The translations under genes and the position numbers were made by a program. 50,123 nt of DNA from Bacteroidales bacterium (GTDB taxonomy: Bacteria; Bacteroidota; Bacteroidia; Bacteroidales; UBA12077), in contig JAIORB010000057.1 of NCBI GenBank assembly GCA_021108325.1, forward strand, positions 1-50,123, in the 5' to 3' direction. Positions 39,935 through 49,593 of this stretch are shown here, piece by piece. The notes under the pieces were generated by a model, which searched no databases, had not been told where the DNA came from, and saw nothing but the letters and a program-made list of their open reading frames with translations. The first letter of the stretch is position 1; each line of letters opens with the position of its first letter.

Positions 39935-42589
39935 TTAAAACTTAATATTAAAAAAAGCGCTTATAGCTCTTCCGGGCAGGTTAATCGACATTAAATCATA
40001 ATAAGTATCATATTCATCAACATAAGGAATTAATTCTTGTATTTTTTTGTTTTGCCGGTTATATAAATTTAAAACAGAAATACCAATGTTACCTTTTAAA
40101 TTCCTTAAACAGAAGTTATAAGTGAAACTGCAATCAAGTTTATGATAATCAGGTAATTTTACATTTTCTGAATAATAGGTATAATCATCAACAGAATAAT
40201 ACGGATAAGAATAAACAAAGCCTGTTCCGTAAATCCACGTTAGTGCAACATTCCAATTCTTAAATGATTTTATTCCTGCAATTTTAAATTCGTGCCTCTG
40301 ATCGTTAACTGAAGGAAACTGTTTACCGTTATTTAATTTATCAAATTTATTATTGTTCTCGCTTAAAGAATAACTAATCCAACTATAAAACCTGCCAAAA
40401 TCTTTACTTATTAAAACATCAACTCCCTGAATATCTGAAGAACCACTATAAAATGATGCTCCGGTTTCGTAAAATGAGGTATCGTATGTTAATTCGTAAT
40501 AACTTGAAAAATCATAAACATATTTAACTATACCGTCAACTTTCTTTTTATAATACTCAACATCAATGAGAAACTTATTTTTACTGTATTGAAACCCCAC
40601 GATGAATTGATTTGATTCTCCAACAGGTATATCTACATCATCAGAAATAAACCATAAGCTTTTGGAATTCGTAATTTGTTCGCCGGTAAAAACTTTAGTT
40701 AAAAACTGATTATATTTTCCTATCGCTGCTTTTAATCTAAAATAATTGTTCCAATTATATGTTAAATTAAATCTGGGTTCTAAATATAATTTATCGGTTT
40801 GCTTATAATAGCTGTTTCGAAGTCCCAGAGTTAAATCGAATTTATGAAAGTTTTCTAATCTTCCTTGAATAAAAGCCGAGTGCAAATAACTATCGTTAGA
40901 AATATCCTCACCAATTTCTTCATAATCGTCATAAGAATATTTTAATATATAGTTTATATGTTGATTAATAAGCTCATAACCAAAATCAAGGCTTAAGTTA
41001 TCTGAATATTTGTACTCAGAATTAAATTTTAATGCTTTTTCATCAATATCATTTGTATTTTGAATTTTATAAGTAATATAATTTTCAAAATCTAACTCAT
41101 ACTGTTCGGTACTTAAAAATTCGTTAAAAAATTTCGACTGACTTAAAAGGAACTTTGTATAAAACCTGTTATTCCATTGCCTTCCCCACCTTAAGCTTAA
41201 ACCATTATTACCAAGAACATCATCATTTCTAAAAAAACTACCATATATTGATTCATCTCTTTCCAGTTTATCAAAACTCGAAAAATAGCTTAATGCAATA
41301 TTATCTTTTTCAGTTATTGAATATGAAAGTTTAGCATTAATATCATAGAAATAAAAGACAGGTTTATATTCATCAGTACTTGATGTTCCACCTGACATTC
41401 CATTTGATACATTAAAAGAATCTACAGGCAAAATATTTATCTCGTCATAATCATTAATACTTTCAAACATTTGATTAAATAATGGAGTTTGAATAATATC
41501 AGTATACGATCGTCTGCCTGCAATTAATACAGAACCTTTATTAAATAATGGAGCTTCGATCATTAAATTGGCACTAAGCATATTAACTCCGAAATCAACT
41601 GATGGCTTAACCGAATTACCAGATTTACCAACAATATTTACAACACTGTTCATTCTGCCACCATAACGCGCATCGAATCCTCCTTTATAAACCTGAATAT
41701 GCTTTATAACTTTTGGATTTAATGAACTTACCATTCCATAAAAATGATCGACATGATACAATGAAAAATCATCAAAAAGTATGAGGTTCTGATCCATTGA
41801 TCCTCCCCTGATAATTAAATCTGCTGATGATTCGTTAGTACTTTTAATACCCGGCATCATTTGTACTAATTTTAAAACATCGCTTTCGCCTGAATTAGGT
41901 AATTTATATATGTCCAGAGTATTTAAGGTAGTTAATCCTGTTTGATTATCGGCTTGGAATGTATTTTCAGTTTCAGCATGAATAACAACTTCATCAATTT
42001 CAAGATTCTTAGATGATAAATAAAATACTTTTAATTCTTTTTCTTTAAATGATTTTATCTTATAAACAGCCGGATTATAACCTACATAGCTAATTATAAG
42101 ATTTAATGTATCCATGCTTAAATTGAGAAATGAAAAATAGCCATCCTGGTTCGATACACAAAACAGTTCTTTACCGGCAATAATATGAGCAAAGGGAAGA
42201 GATTCTCCGGTTTCTTTATCTTTAACAATACCAATTAAATTGTATTTTTCTTTAGGGATATCGCTTGGAATAATTATATAAACCGAATTAATAAACTTAA
42301 AACTAAATCCATTAGATATTAAAAGCTTTTCTAATTCCTTTTCCGGATCCGAGAAGTCAATTTTTTGATTAATGATTACTTTTTGGACAAGTTCATTATC
42401 ATACGCAAATTTATATCCAAATTCTTGAGAAAAGTATGATAAAACAGAATCAAGGCTGGTATTAAAATTTAAATTTTGGTGCTGAGCAAATGAGCTTTTT
42501 TTGCTAACAACAAGTATTATAATAAGAATAATAAAAACAAATCTAACGCTTCGACACAAACTATTCTTCAATAATAACTTTTTTATCAT
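39935..42589 (-). CDS. TonB-dependent receptor with STN signalling domain
   Basis: An 884-residue outer-membrane transducer. Signal peptide to about SSFAQ. The STN domain is at about 40-108 (LNFNTSLDSVLSYFSQEFGY, SNGFSFKFINSVYIII), a CarboxypepD_reg-like domain at about 115-205, and the plug at about 220-325 (SGESDVLKLVQMMPGIKS, ADLIIRGGSMDQNLILFDDF, VYKGGFDARYGGRMNSVVNI). The barrel ends in GRAISAFFNIKF. The STN domain contacts FecR in the periplasm and links ligand binding to sigma activity. No SusD is adjacent, so the ligand is unknown. It overlaps the first fecR by 29 nt. Confidence 0.93.
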   Translation of the reverse strand: MIKKLLLKNSLCRSVRFVFIILIIILVVSKKSSFAQHQNLNFNTSLDSVLSYFSQEFGYKFAYDNELVQKVIINQKIDFSDPEKELEKLLISNGFSFKFINSVYIIIPSDIPKEKYNLIGIVKDKETGESLPFAHIIAGKELFCVSNQDGYFSFLNLSMDTLNLIISYVGYNPAVYKIKSFKEKELKVFYLSSKNLEIDEVVIHAETENTFQADNQTGLTTLNTLDIYKLPNSGESDVLKLVQMMPGIKSTNESSADLIIRGGSMDQNLILFDDFSLYHVDHFYGMVSSLNPKVIKHIQVYKGGFDARYGGRMNSVVNIVGKSGNSVKPSVDFGVNMLSANLMIEAPLFNKGSVLIAGRRSYTDIIQTPLFNQMFESINDYDEINILPVDSFNVSNGMSGGTSSTDEYKPVFYFYDINAKLSYSITEKDNIALSYFSSFDKLERDESIYGSFFRNDDVLGNNGLSLRWGRQWNNRFYTKFLLSQSKFFNEFLSTEQYELDFENYITYKIQNTNDIDEKALKFNSEYKYSDNLSLDFGYELINQHINYILKYSYDDYEEIGEDISNDSYLHSAFIQGRLENFHKFDLTLGLRNSYYKQTDKLYLEPRFNLTYNWNNYFRLKAAIGKYNQFLTKVFTGEQITNSKSLWFISDDVDIPVGESNQFIVGFQYSKNKFLIDVEYYKKKVDGIVKYVYDFSSYYELTYDTSFYETGASFYSGSSDIQGVDVLISKDFGRFYSWISYSLSENNNKFDKLNNGKQFPSVNDQRHEFKIAGIKSFKNWNVALTWIYGTGFVYSYPYYSVDDYTYYSENVKLPDYHKLDCSFTYNFCLRNLKGNIGISVLNLYNRQNKKIQELIPYVDEYDTYYDLMSINLPGRAISAFFNIKF

Positions 42590-43400
42590 TAGTAATTCTA
42601 TAGTTTAATTGCATTGATAAACAAACCACATCCAAAGCATTTTCAATACTATCTTTTTCAAAATGTCCTGTAAATTTTCGTTCGTGTATATTATTAATTA
42701 TTACAATTTCAACGTCAAACACCCTACTTAATTCATCAAAAACAAATTCCAGATTTTTTTTATCGAACGAAAATACATCATTTCTCCAATCTTTATTATT
42801 GATGTGATCAAAATTAAATTGGTTGCTTTTATTATTTTTCACTTCTATACTTAAAGCTTTCCCTTTTGTTAAAACTATTTCATTTGTCTTGTTTTTAACC
42901 TGAACTTTCCCTGAGAAACATCTAGTTTCAAATAATCCGTTTCTTGAATATGTATTAAACTCAGTTCCTAAAACCTGTACTTGAGCAATGTGTGTTGAAA
43001 CCACAAATTTATTTCCTGTTTTAACTTTAAAATATGCTTCACCATCCAATTTTACTTTTCTTTTAAAATTCCAGGTTAGCATTGAATAGGATAAATGCGA
43101 ATCGCTATTAATTAAAACAACAGAATTATCAGGCAAAATAATTTCTTGTTTTGCTCCATTTTCAACATAGTAAGTTTTGTATGATTTATCTGCAACAAAT
43201 AATGTAATGGCTAAAAATATTAGTAAAGAAGCTGCCGCGTAATAGAATTTTCTATTAAAAGTAATAATCTTTGAAGTAGCAGGTTTTGGACTGCTTTCAA
43301 TTTTAGAAATCACTTCATTCCAAACCTCAACCTTCGTTTTTTTAAAAGGTGGTTTGTATGATGATATTATTTTATCGATATCTTTATTCTGATTACTCAT
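42561..43400 (-). CDS. FecR-family anti-sigma regulator (first copy)
   Basis: A 279-residue FecR protein: cytoplasmic part (about 1-48), one membrane helix (about 50-70, YYAAASLLIFLAITLFV), FecR domain (LPDNSVVLINSDSHLSYS, VKLDGEAYFKVKTG, VQVLGTEFNTYSRNG) and DUF4974 C-terminal domain (FDELSRVFDVEIVIIN, IENALDVVCLSMQLNYRI). It lies 12 nt after the sigma gene and overlaps the STN receptor gene by 29 nt, the classical sigma-FecR-receptor order. In the resting state it is expected to hold the sigma factor. Confidence 0.93.
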   Translation of the reverse strand: MSNQNKDIDKIISSYKPPFKKTKVEVWNEVISKIESSPKPATSKIITFNRKFYYAAASLLIFLAITLFVADKSYKTYYVENGAKQEIILPDNSVVLINSDSHLSYSMLTWNFKRKVKLDGEAYFKVKTGNKFVVSTHIAQVQVLGTEFNTYSRNGLFETRCFSGKVQVKNKTNEIVLTKGKALSIEVKNNKSNQFNFDHINNKDWRNDVFSFDKKNLEFVFDELSRVFDVEIVIINNIHERKFTGHFEKDSIENALDVVCLSMQLNYRITNDKKVIIEE

Positions 43401-43412
43401 TGCGAATCAAAT

Positions 43413-43928
43413 TTATACTTTAAAATCGATTAAATTATTTAAAATCTCTAATGCTTTTTTCATTCTTTTCTCAACAGCCTTGACACTTAATTGTAACCTT
43501 TCCGCAATTTCTTTATAGCTTAGCTTATCAATTCTGTTCATTAGAAAAACAATTCTGCTTTTTTCGGGTATTTTTGCTAAGGTATTTTGAAGTATTTTAT
43601 CGAACTCCTTAAATTCCATTAAAAATTCCGGGGATTCTGCAAAAGATTCTGATAAACTTGAAGTAAATTTAAATTCAACCTTTTTACGATTATAATGATT
43701 TTTAAATAAGTTACCTGCAATGGTATATAAATAAGACTTTACTGTATCTGGGTTTATTTTATCAATATTTTCCCAAAGTTTTAGAAATGCTTCTTGTGAA
43801 AGATCTTCAGATAATTCAGTATCAGAAGATTTATAATACAAGTAACTCCTGATATCATCAAAGTACTTATCAAAATATTCTTTAAAGATCTTTATATGAT
43901 TTTGATCTGAATTTAAAATCTTATTCAA
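43413..43928 (-). CDS. ECF RNA polymerase sigma factor (FecI-like, Bacteroidota sigma-70 family 1)
   Basis: A 171-residue ECF sigma factor. Region 2 spans about 15-80 (IRSYLYYKSSDTELSEDLSQ followed by EAFLKLW). Region 4 spans about 115-165 (LNEFDKILQ-like linker, PEKSRIVFLMNRIDKLSYKE, then IAERLQLSVKAVEKRMKKAL). It has no extra domains. It heads the sigma/FecR/receptor cassette and is divergent from the M64 peptidase gene, with a 111-nt spacer that must hold both promoters. Confidence 0.94.
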   Translation of the reverse strand: MNKILNSDQNHIKIFKEYFDKYFDDIRSYLYYKSSDTELSEDLSQEAFLKLWENIDKINPDTVKSYLYTIAGNLFKNHYNRKKVEFKFTSSLSESFAESPEFLMEFKEFDKILQNTLAKIPEKSRIVFLMNRIDKLSYKEIAERLQLSVKAVEKRMKKALEILNNLIDFKV

Positions 43929-44039
43929 TTCGAATTGATTTTTAATTAAAAAACGAAATTAATCATTTTCAAACTACAAAAATTGTTCCTGAAAAATAAA
44001 TCATCCAAAATATGGCTATCTTTAAACAAAAATTAAACC

Positions 44040-45518
44040 ATGAAAAAACTAATATCTTTATTATTAGGAGTTATTGTACTTTTTGCTTGTACTACAAGCC
44101 AACCAGAACAAACAAAACATACATCTGAAGAGATTGCAGAAATTAATGTGGTAAATAAAGGAAATGTCACTTTTGATGATTTCTTTAAAAACAAAACTAT
44201 GCGTTTAGATTATTTCCATACAGGGAATTCAGAAACCGAACATTTCGCTGTAGACAAAATTATATCTGACGGAGAATGGTACGGAAGTACAAAAACCCTT
44301 ATCGATGAATTAGAACTTGGTTACTTTTTCTTTGAAGTTATTGATCAGGAATCTAAAACCTTATTGTATTCGCGTGGATATGCCAATATTTTTGGCGAGT
44401 GGCAATGGACGCCTGAAGCTAAAGAAGAATGGGGAACATTTCATGAATCCATTCGATTTCCATGGCCTTTAAAACCGGTTACAGTTATCGTAAAAAAACG
44501 CGATGGGCAAAATAAATTTCAGCCAATCTGGACAACAGATATAGATCCTGAATCGCGAGCAGTAAATCCTGCTGATATTGCACATACCGAAAAAATAAAT
44601 ATTATACACAAAAGTGGCAATCCACAAGAAAAAATGGATATAGTTATTTTAGGTGATGGTTACTCAATCGAAGAAATGGATAAATTTGTTTCTGATGCTA
44701 AACGACTTGGTAATGTTTTACTAAATGCTGAACCATTTAATACCCGTAAAAATGATATAAATGTTTGGGCTGTAGAAACCCCTTCGCAGGAATCAGGAAT
44801 TACCAAACCTCATCCCGGAGTTTTTAAACGGACTGCTTTATCGGCACACTATAGTAGTTTCGATTCGGAACGGTATGTTTTAGCTTATGATAATAAAACT
44901 ATAAGAAATGTTGCATCAGCTGTTCCTTATGAATTTATGGTTATACTGATTAACGAAGAAACTTATGGTGGTGGTGGAATTTATAAGCTTTACACAACTG
45001 TTGCTGTTGATAATAAATTTTCTGATTATCTTATGATTCATGAAATGGGACATCATATGGCAGGATTAGCCGATGAGTATTATAGTTCATCAACTGCTTA
45101 TGAAGCTCCATCAATTGAAATTGAACCCTGGGAAACTAATATTACAGCACTCTTAGATAAAGACAATATTAAATGGAAAGATTTGGTTAAAGAAGGAACT
45201 CCAATTCCAACGCCCTGGAATAAAGAAGAATTTGATGCTTATGCTTACGATGTTCAAAAAGAAAGAAAAAAATTAAGAGCTGCAAAAGTTGAAGAATCTG
45301 TTATGGAAGAATTATTTATGCGTGCGCATAATAAGCAAGATGAGTTTTTTGCAGCAGAAGAATATAAAGACAAAGTCGGAGCCTTTGAAGGTGCCGGATA
45401 CAACCAATATGGTTTATATCGTTCGCAATTAGATTGTATAATGTTTACGCGTCATACAGTATTTTGCAAGGTTTGTCAGCGAAGTATCAATAATGTAATA
45501 GATCAGTATTCGGAGTAA
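44040..45518 (+). CDS. M64 (IgA peptidase-like) zinc metallopeptidase lipoprotein
   Basis: A 492-residue lipoprotein with lipobox VLFAC (Cys17). Residues 40-165 form an N-terminal beta domain typical of M64 proteins (LDYFHTGNSETEHFAVDKII). The peptidase domain starts with MDIVILGDGYSIEEMDKFVS, and the zinc motif is LMIHEMGHHMAGLADEYY (His334, Glu335, His338, with Asp345 in the usual third-ligand region). The C-terminus has CIMFTRHTVFCKVCQRSI, matching the family's cysteine-containing end. The first M64 enzyme cleaves IgA, but most environmental relatives act on unknown proteins. A terminator follows. Confidence 0.93.
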   Translation: MKKLISLLLGVIVLFACTTSQPEQTKHTSEEIAEINVVNKGNVTFDDFFKNKTMRLDYFHTGNSETEHFAVDKIISDGEWYGSTKTLIDELELGYFFFEVIDQESKTLLYSRGYANIFGEWQWTPEAKEEWGTFHESIRFPWPLKPVTVIVKKRDGQNKFQPIWTTDIDPESRAVNPADIAHTEKINIIHKSGNPQEKMDIVILGDGYSIEEMDKFVSDAKRLGNVLLNAEPFNTRKNDINVWAVETPSQESGITKPHPGVFKRTALSAHYSSFDSERYVLAYDNKTIRNVASAVPYEFMVILINEETYGGGGIYKLYTTVAVDNKFSDYLMIHEMGHHMAGLADEYYSSSTAYEAPSIEIEPWETNITALLDKDNIKWKDLVKEGTPIPTPWNKEEFDAYAYDVQKERKKLRAAKVEESVMEELFMRAHNKQDEFFAAEEYKDKVGAFEGAGYNQYGLYRSQLDCIMFTRHTVFCKVCQRSINNVIDQYSE

Positions 45519-45593
45519 AATTTGATAACATATAGGGATCTTTAATAACTGTATTTTTTAATCAATAACTGGAATGATGGAGTAATGGAATTG

Positions 45594-45627
45594 TGGAATA
45601 ATGCTATTTTCACATTATTCCATTTTT
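45594..45627 (+). terminator. Probable intrinsic terminator of the M64 peptidase gene
   Basis: The perfect 10-bp stem tggaataatg/cattattcca (45594-45603, 45613-45622) closes a 9-nt loop and is followed by five T. It lies 75 nt after the stop, in a stretch of degenerate ggaat/attcc simple repeats (45570-45640). The low GC content of the stem lowers confidence. Confidence 0.6.
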
Positions 45628-45711
45628 CCAATATTCCTAAGTTTTTAGAAATGCTCTTATATCTTTTCAAAAAACTATTTTCAAAGTTTGGATTCTTTTT
45701 GTTTATTATTT

Positions 45712-47877
45712 TCACTCTGTTTCTTCTATAATAATTGAAGTTTTAACCATTTCCGATTCACCACCATGTGATGTCATAACCACAATACCATACTTTATGG
45801 TTCCTGATTTAACATTATTATCAACAAAGGTAAATATTGCGCCATCAGCTGCTTTGTGTTCTTTAAAAGAGCCTTCATCTATAGCTTTATAAATAACATA
45901 CCAGGTTCTTTCCTTTTCCAGTGGAGTATACTTCCATGTTAAAGTTACCGTTTTATTCGATTGCTTATATTCAGCTGTAAAGTTCTCCACAGGATTCCTT
46001 TTTCCGCTATCGTAAGGACGTGCCATTACCGGAAATGCAGGTTCCGATGATAAATCAGAACTATCAATACCAACAATTGTATATTCGTACATTGTACCGG
46101 TTTTAATATCCTTATCGAGATAAGATGAAACCACAGGAGCTAAAGAATCAATAACTGCCCATTCCTTTTCTTCTTTTATTTTCCTTAGAAGCATTTGCCT
46201 GGCAAGGTCTTCGCTCGAACTTGGATGCCATTGAAGTTGCACACTGGTATCGGTTACGAATACATCTGAAAAAACAGCTTCACCCGGTGGAATAATATCC
46301 GGACGTGTAAGCGATAATACAGGTGAGAGTTCAGAATGCTGATATCGGTTATTTACTGCAGCTATGCGATAATAGATACGCCTTGTTAGTGTATTAATAT
46401 TTATTGTATCAACAAACACAGTATCGGGGTGTATTTGACCGGTAAGCTGAATATATTCATGTGTTGGGTCATTAGCCCATAAAATACGATATCCGGTAAT
46501 ATTCGGTTCAGGTCCTAAGTTCCAACTAAGAGTTACAACTCCCTTTTCACTAATTTTACCTGTTAATCCTTTTGGAATAGCAGGTGGAATAGTATCAATT
46601 CGTGTTGCCAGAACAGGCAATGAGAAAGTCATATTACCGGATGTATCAACTGATGCAACCACATAATACGCCTCATAAGCTCCGCTTAAATCATCTATAA
46701 ATTCCATTGTGCTCTTTGGTAAAGGATCTTGAGTGATAAATTGGTATCCATGTAGAGAATTGTCACTCCTGGAAACTATAAATCCTTTTAAATCATCAGG
46801 AGCGTTCTTTATTTCCCAGCTTATTTTAATTTCGCTTCCCGAAATCTGCTCAGGTTTATGAATTGTTGGTGCAGGAGGCGCATTAAGATCTTTTGAAAAT
46901 GCAGTAATCTCCCTTGCATCACTTAATTCGCCAAAGGAAGTCACTCCTCTTACCCTGTATCGGTAAATTTTGTAATTAATAGTCGAAGTATCTGTAAAAC
47001 TGGGCTGTGCCTCCTGAACTGCATTGGCCGGGGTAATAGTAATAAGGGGCATTTTATTAAGCTTTTCGTAGTTTTTCCCGCCATCTTCGGAACGATAAAC
47101 ATAGTATCCCGAAAAATTATAAGGTCTTCTTTCTTCCCAAAGGAGTTTTATATTTCCATCACCACTCTCGTATTTCAAACCTGTTGGAGGCTGACACTTT
47201 TGAAACGGTATTGCATCGACCACAATATAGGCTGTATCAAAAGCATACTCATCCGTTTTTTCGGCCAGGTAAACCCTGTAAGCATATTTTTTGTCTTTTA
47301 TAATATCTTTATCTACTAATCTTAATCCTAATGCATCAGCTGTAAACGCATCGTTATCAGCAGCAAAAAGGGAGAAAGAATAGCGGTTTGTTAATTCATC
47401 GGCAGCATTTTTTAACACACTCATATTACTCTCATCCAAAGGCCTTGGATTAAACGATCTTCCGTATAATGCCTGGGCTGCAACAGCTAAAAATATGTTG
47501 TCCGGACTTGCTGTAGCTTTCCATTCCTCAAGGCTTAAAGGTTTTATAGGTTCATCCGTAAGTTTTATATAATCGGAATTTTGAATGGGTTTGTCAGGTT
47601 CAATAACAAGTTTTTCTACAATGTAACCGATGTTATTGGCAATAACCCAACCTCCGGCAGTTGACGGAGCCCAACGTAAAATAACAGAATCAGCATCAAC
47701 CCGAGCAATGACACTTATGGTAGCTGTTCTTGGGTTAGGCTCTTTTTCGATATTTGTGTTGTTATTTGTTTGTGCTATTAAATTCATATTAAGTAGCATT
47801 AAAACAAAAAACATCGGGATAAATTTAAACCCATAAGGTAATCTTAGAAAGGTTTTGGTTTTATTTAACAAGCTCAT
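45712..47877 (-). CDS. Exported multi-fibronectin type III protein
   Basis: A 721-residue secreted protein with a long signal peptide (to about MNLIAQ, residue 36). At least six FN3-like domains are seen from about residue 230: CQPPTGLKYESGDGNIKLLW, APPAPTIHKPEQISGSEIKI, PPAIPKGLTGKISEKGVVTL, PPGEAVFSDVFVTDTSVQLQ, and VENFTAEYKQSNKTVTLTWK, each with the GYRILW- or YYVYRSED-type strand. An N-terminal domain (about 45-225) also begins with an FN3-like strand. No T9SS sorting sequence or lipobox is present, so anchoring is unclear. It is last in a minus-strand cluster, 12 nt after the barrel gene. Confidence 0.85.
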   Translation of the reverse strand: MSLLNKTKTFLRLPYGFKFIPMFFVLMLLNMNLIAQTNNNTNIEKEPNPRTATISVIARVDADSVILRWAPSTAGGWVIANNIGYIVEKLVIEPDKPIQNSDYIKLTDEPIKPLSLEEWKATASPDNIFLAVAAQALYGRSFNPRPLDESNMSVLKNAADELTNRYSFSLFAADNDAFTADALGLRLVDKDIIKDKKYAYRVYLAEKTDEYAFDTAYIVVDAIPFQKCQPPTGLKYESGDGNIKLLWEERRPYNFSGYYVYRSEDGGKNYEKLNKMPLITITPANAVQEAQPSFTDTSTINYKIYRYRVRGVTSFGELSDAREITAFSKDLNAPPAPTIHKPEQISGSEIKISWEIKNAPDDLKGFIVSRSDNSLHGYQFITQDPLPKSTMEFIDDLSGAYEAYYVVASVDTSGNMTFSLPVLATRIDTIPPAIPKGLTGKISEKGVVTLSWNLGPEPNITGYRILWANDPTHEYIQLTGQIHPDTVFVDTININTLTRRIYYRIAAVNNRYQHSELSPVLSLTRPDIIPPGEAVFSDVFVTDTSVQLQWHPSSSEDLARQMLLRKIKEEKEWAVIDSLAPVVSSYLDKDIKTGTMYEYTIVGIDSSDLSSEPAFPVMARPYDSGKRNPVENFTAEYKQSNKTVTLTWKYTPLEKERTWYVIYKAIDEGSFKEHKAADGAIFTFVDNNVKSGTIKYGIVVMTSHGGESEMVKTSIIIEETE

Positions 47878-47889
47878 TTTATTTAATTT

Positions 47890-49518
47890 TTAAAAATTAA
47901 TATTGTATTGAATACTACCATATAACTCTGAATAGTTTTTAGTTATAGCTCCTGTTCCGTTATAACTATTGTTTGATAAATTAAAACTAAAATTTCCAAA
48001 CTTATTGAAACTGTATGATGCGTTAACACGAAATACCAGTTGACTACTACTATCGGTAATTTTAACAAAATTAGCACCTATACTTGCCGAAGCATTCAAA
48101 CTATTATTGAAAAAACGTCGGCTTACTGTTTCACTTATATGAAAAATACGGGATGTTAAATCCGGCAGTTTTGTACTATTATACAACACCGATGTTGCTA
48201 ATGATAAAGAACTAACATACGAAAGCGAATGTATCAAATATACCGAATTAGTATTATTATCAGAAACCACCGATGTATAAACGTTTTTATCAGACACGTC
48301 TTGATATGAATAGGTTAAAATAAGAGTATTGATTCCTCCTAAGCCATTAAAATTAACACGAGGTGAAACGGAAACTGAATTATAAACATTCGAGAGTCTT
48401 AAGGTGTCTAATTTGTGTGATGATTGTATTTGATTCTTATTATAATTTACATCAATTCCAAAAGTTTTATTTACCTGGTAGTTTGCAGCAATAAAGCCCG
48501 TAAACCTGCTTGTGGTAGACATCTTTTGTCCCTGCAGGTTATTGTATCTTATTCCGGCTTTCGTCCTAATATTTAATTTATTTTTCAATAATCTCATATT
48601 AGGTGCTAAGGTAAATTCCATTAAATCATTTGGCATAAGAGCATAACCTAAACTTGTGAAACCCGGTCCTATCCATCTTGAAGAAAGGCTCACCGACCAA
48701 TATTTCGATGGTTTTATATTAAGATGTAATTTTGCAGCAACATCTACTTTTGTAGAAATATTGGGAGTAAATAAATAAGGTGACACTGATATTTCATCTA
48801 TTTCTTCTGCCCTGATATCACATGAAAAAGCAGATACTCCTACTTCACCTCTTACAGAAACCACTTTACCCATTTGAATTCCAAAATCCACAGAACCTAC
48901 AAGATTTTCATTTGGTGCAACCAGTAAGCTATCACTTTTCACTGATGTGGAATCATCAATGGCATGAAACACATTGATATTAAAAAAACTTTTCGACTCA
49001 TTACCATATCCCAGAGACACACCATATGCATTTTGTTCATAAACTTCAGGCATATAGCTTACCTTGTTTGGTTCAATTGCTTGTCGGGTACGTCCATAAA
49101 TTGCTTTCAATCTGAAATTCCCCGGTGTAAGTTCCAAACCACCTCCCAATATTCGCAAATCGCCAAATGTTAAATCAGAAAATCTGGTTGAAAAATATCC
49201 ACCATGAAAGGTAAGCCAATCTGTTATTCTGGGGCTTATTCCAAATTGATTAAATGGTTGCTGAAATCGTGTTTGTTGAGTGGTATAATAAAACTCAAAA
49301 GGGAGTTCTATTTGGTTAAACAAGGTAAGGTTAGCTCGTAATATACCTGTTAGCATATTTCCCGGTTGCCGCGGATCAATACCACTGGCCGAATAAAAAT
49401 TATCGGAAATACTAGCAGAACCACTAAATTTTATTATATCATTATCATTTTGTGAAAACGATTCAGGCAATAAAAAACACAAGAATACTAATACTATATA
49501 TGATCTCTTATTTATCAT
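47890..49518 (-). CDS. Outer-membrane beta-barrel protein of unknown function
   Basis: A 542-residue protein if started at 49518, where MINKRSYIVLVFLCFLLPES begins a good signal peptide ending near SFSQ; an ATG at 49581 would place 21 more residues in front. The mature part is built of amphipathic strands such as FRLKAIYGRTRQAIE, VSLGYGNESKSFFNINVFH, NLRTKAGIRYNN-like and RFTGFIAANYQVNKTFGIDV, and ends with ELYGSIQYNINF, the aromatic end expected of an outer-membrane barrel. No TonB plug is present. It sits between the FN3 protein (12 nt downstream) and a repeat-rich protein, suggesting a surface assembly or export role. Confidence 0.75.
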   Translation of the reverse strand: MINKRSYIVLVFLCFLLPESFSQNDNDIIKFSGSASISDNFYSASGIDPRQPGNMLTGILRANLTLFNQIELPFEFYYTTQQTRFQQPFNQFGISPRITDWLTFHGGYFSTRFSDLTFGDLRILGGGLELTPGNFRLKAIYGRTRQAIEPNKVSYMPEVYEQNAYGVSLGYGNESKSFFNINVFHAIDDSTSVKSDSLLVAPNENLVGSVDFGIQMGKVVSVRGEVGVSAFSCDIRAEEIDEISVSPYLFTPNISTKVDVAAKLHLNIKPSKYWSVSLSSRWIGPGFTSLGYALMPNDLMEFTLAPNMRLLKNKLNIRTKAGIRYNNLQGQKMSTTSRFTGFIAANYQVNKTFGIDVNYNKNQIQSSHKLDTLRLSNVYNSVSVSPRVNFNGLGGINTLILTYSYQDVSDKNVYTSVVSDNNTNSVYLIHSLSYVSSLSLATSVLYNSTKLPDLTSRIFHISETVSRRFFNNSLNASASIGANFVKITDSSSQLVFRVNASYSFNKFGNFSFNLSNNSYNGTGAITKNYSELYGSIQYNINF

Positions 49519-49593
49519 TTTAATTGACGAAATCAAAACTACTGTATGAGAATCTAAAACCATTTTCATTAACCTATTCATGTTTTATAGATT

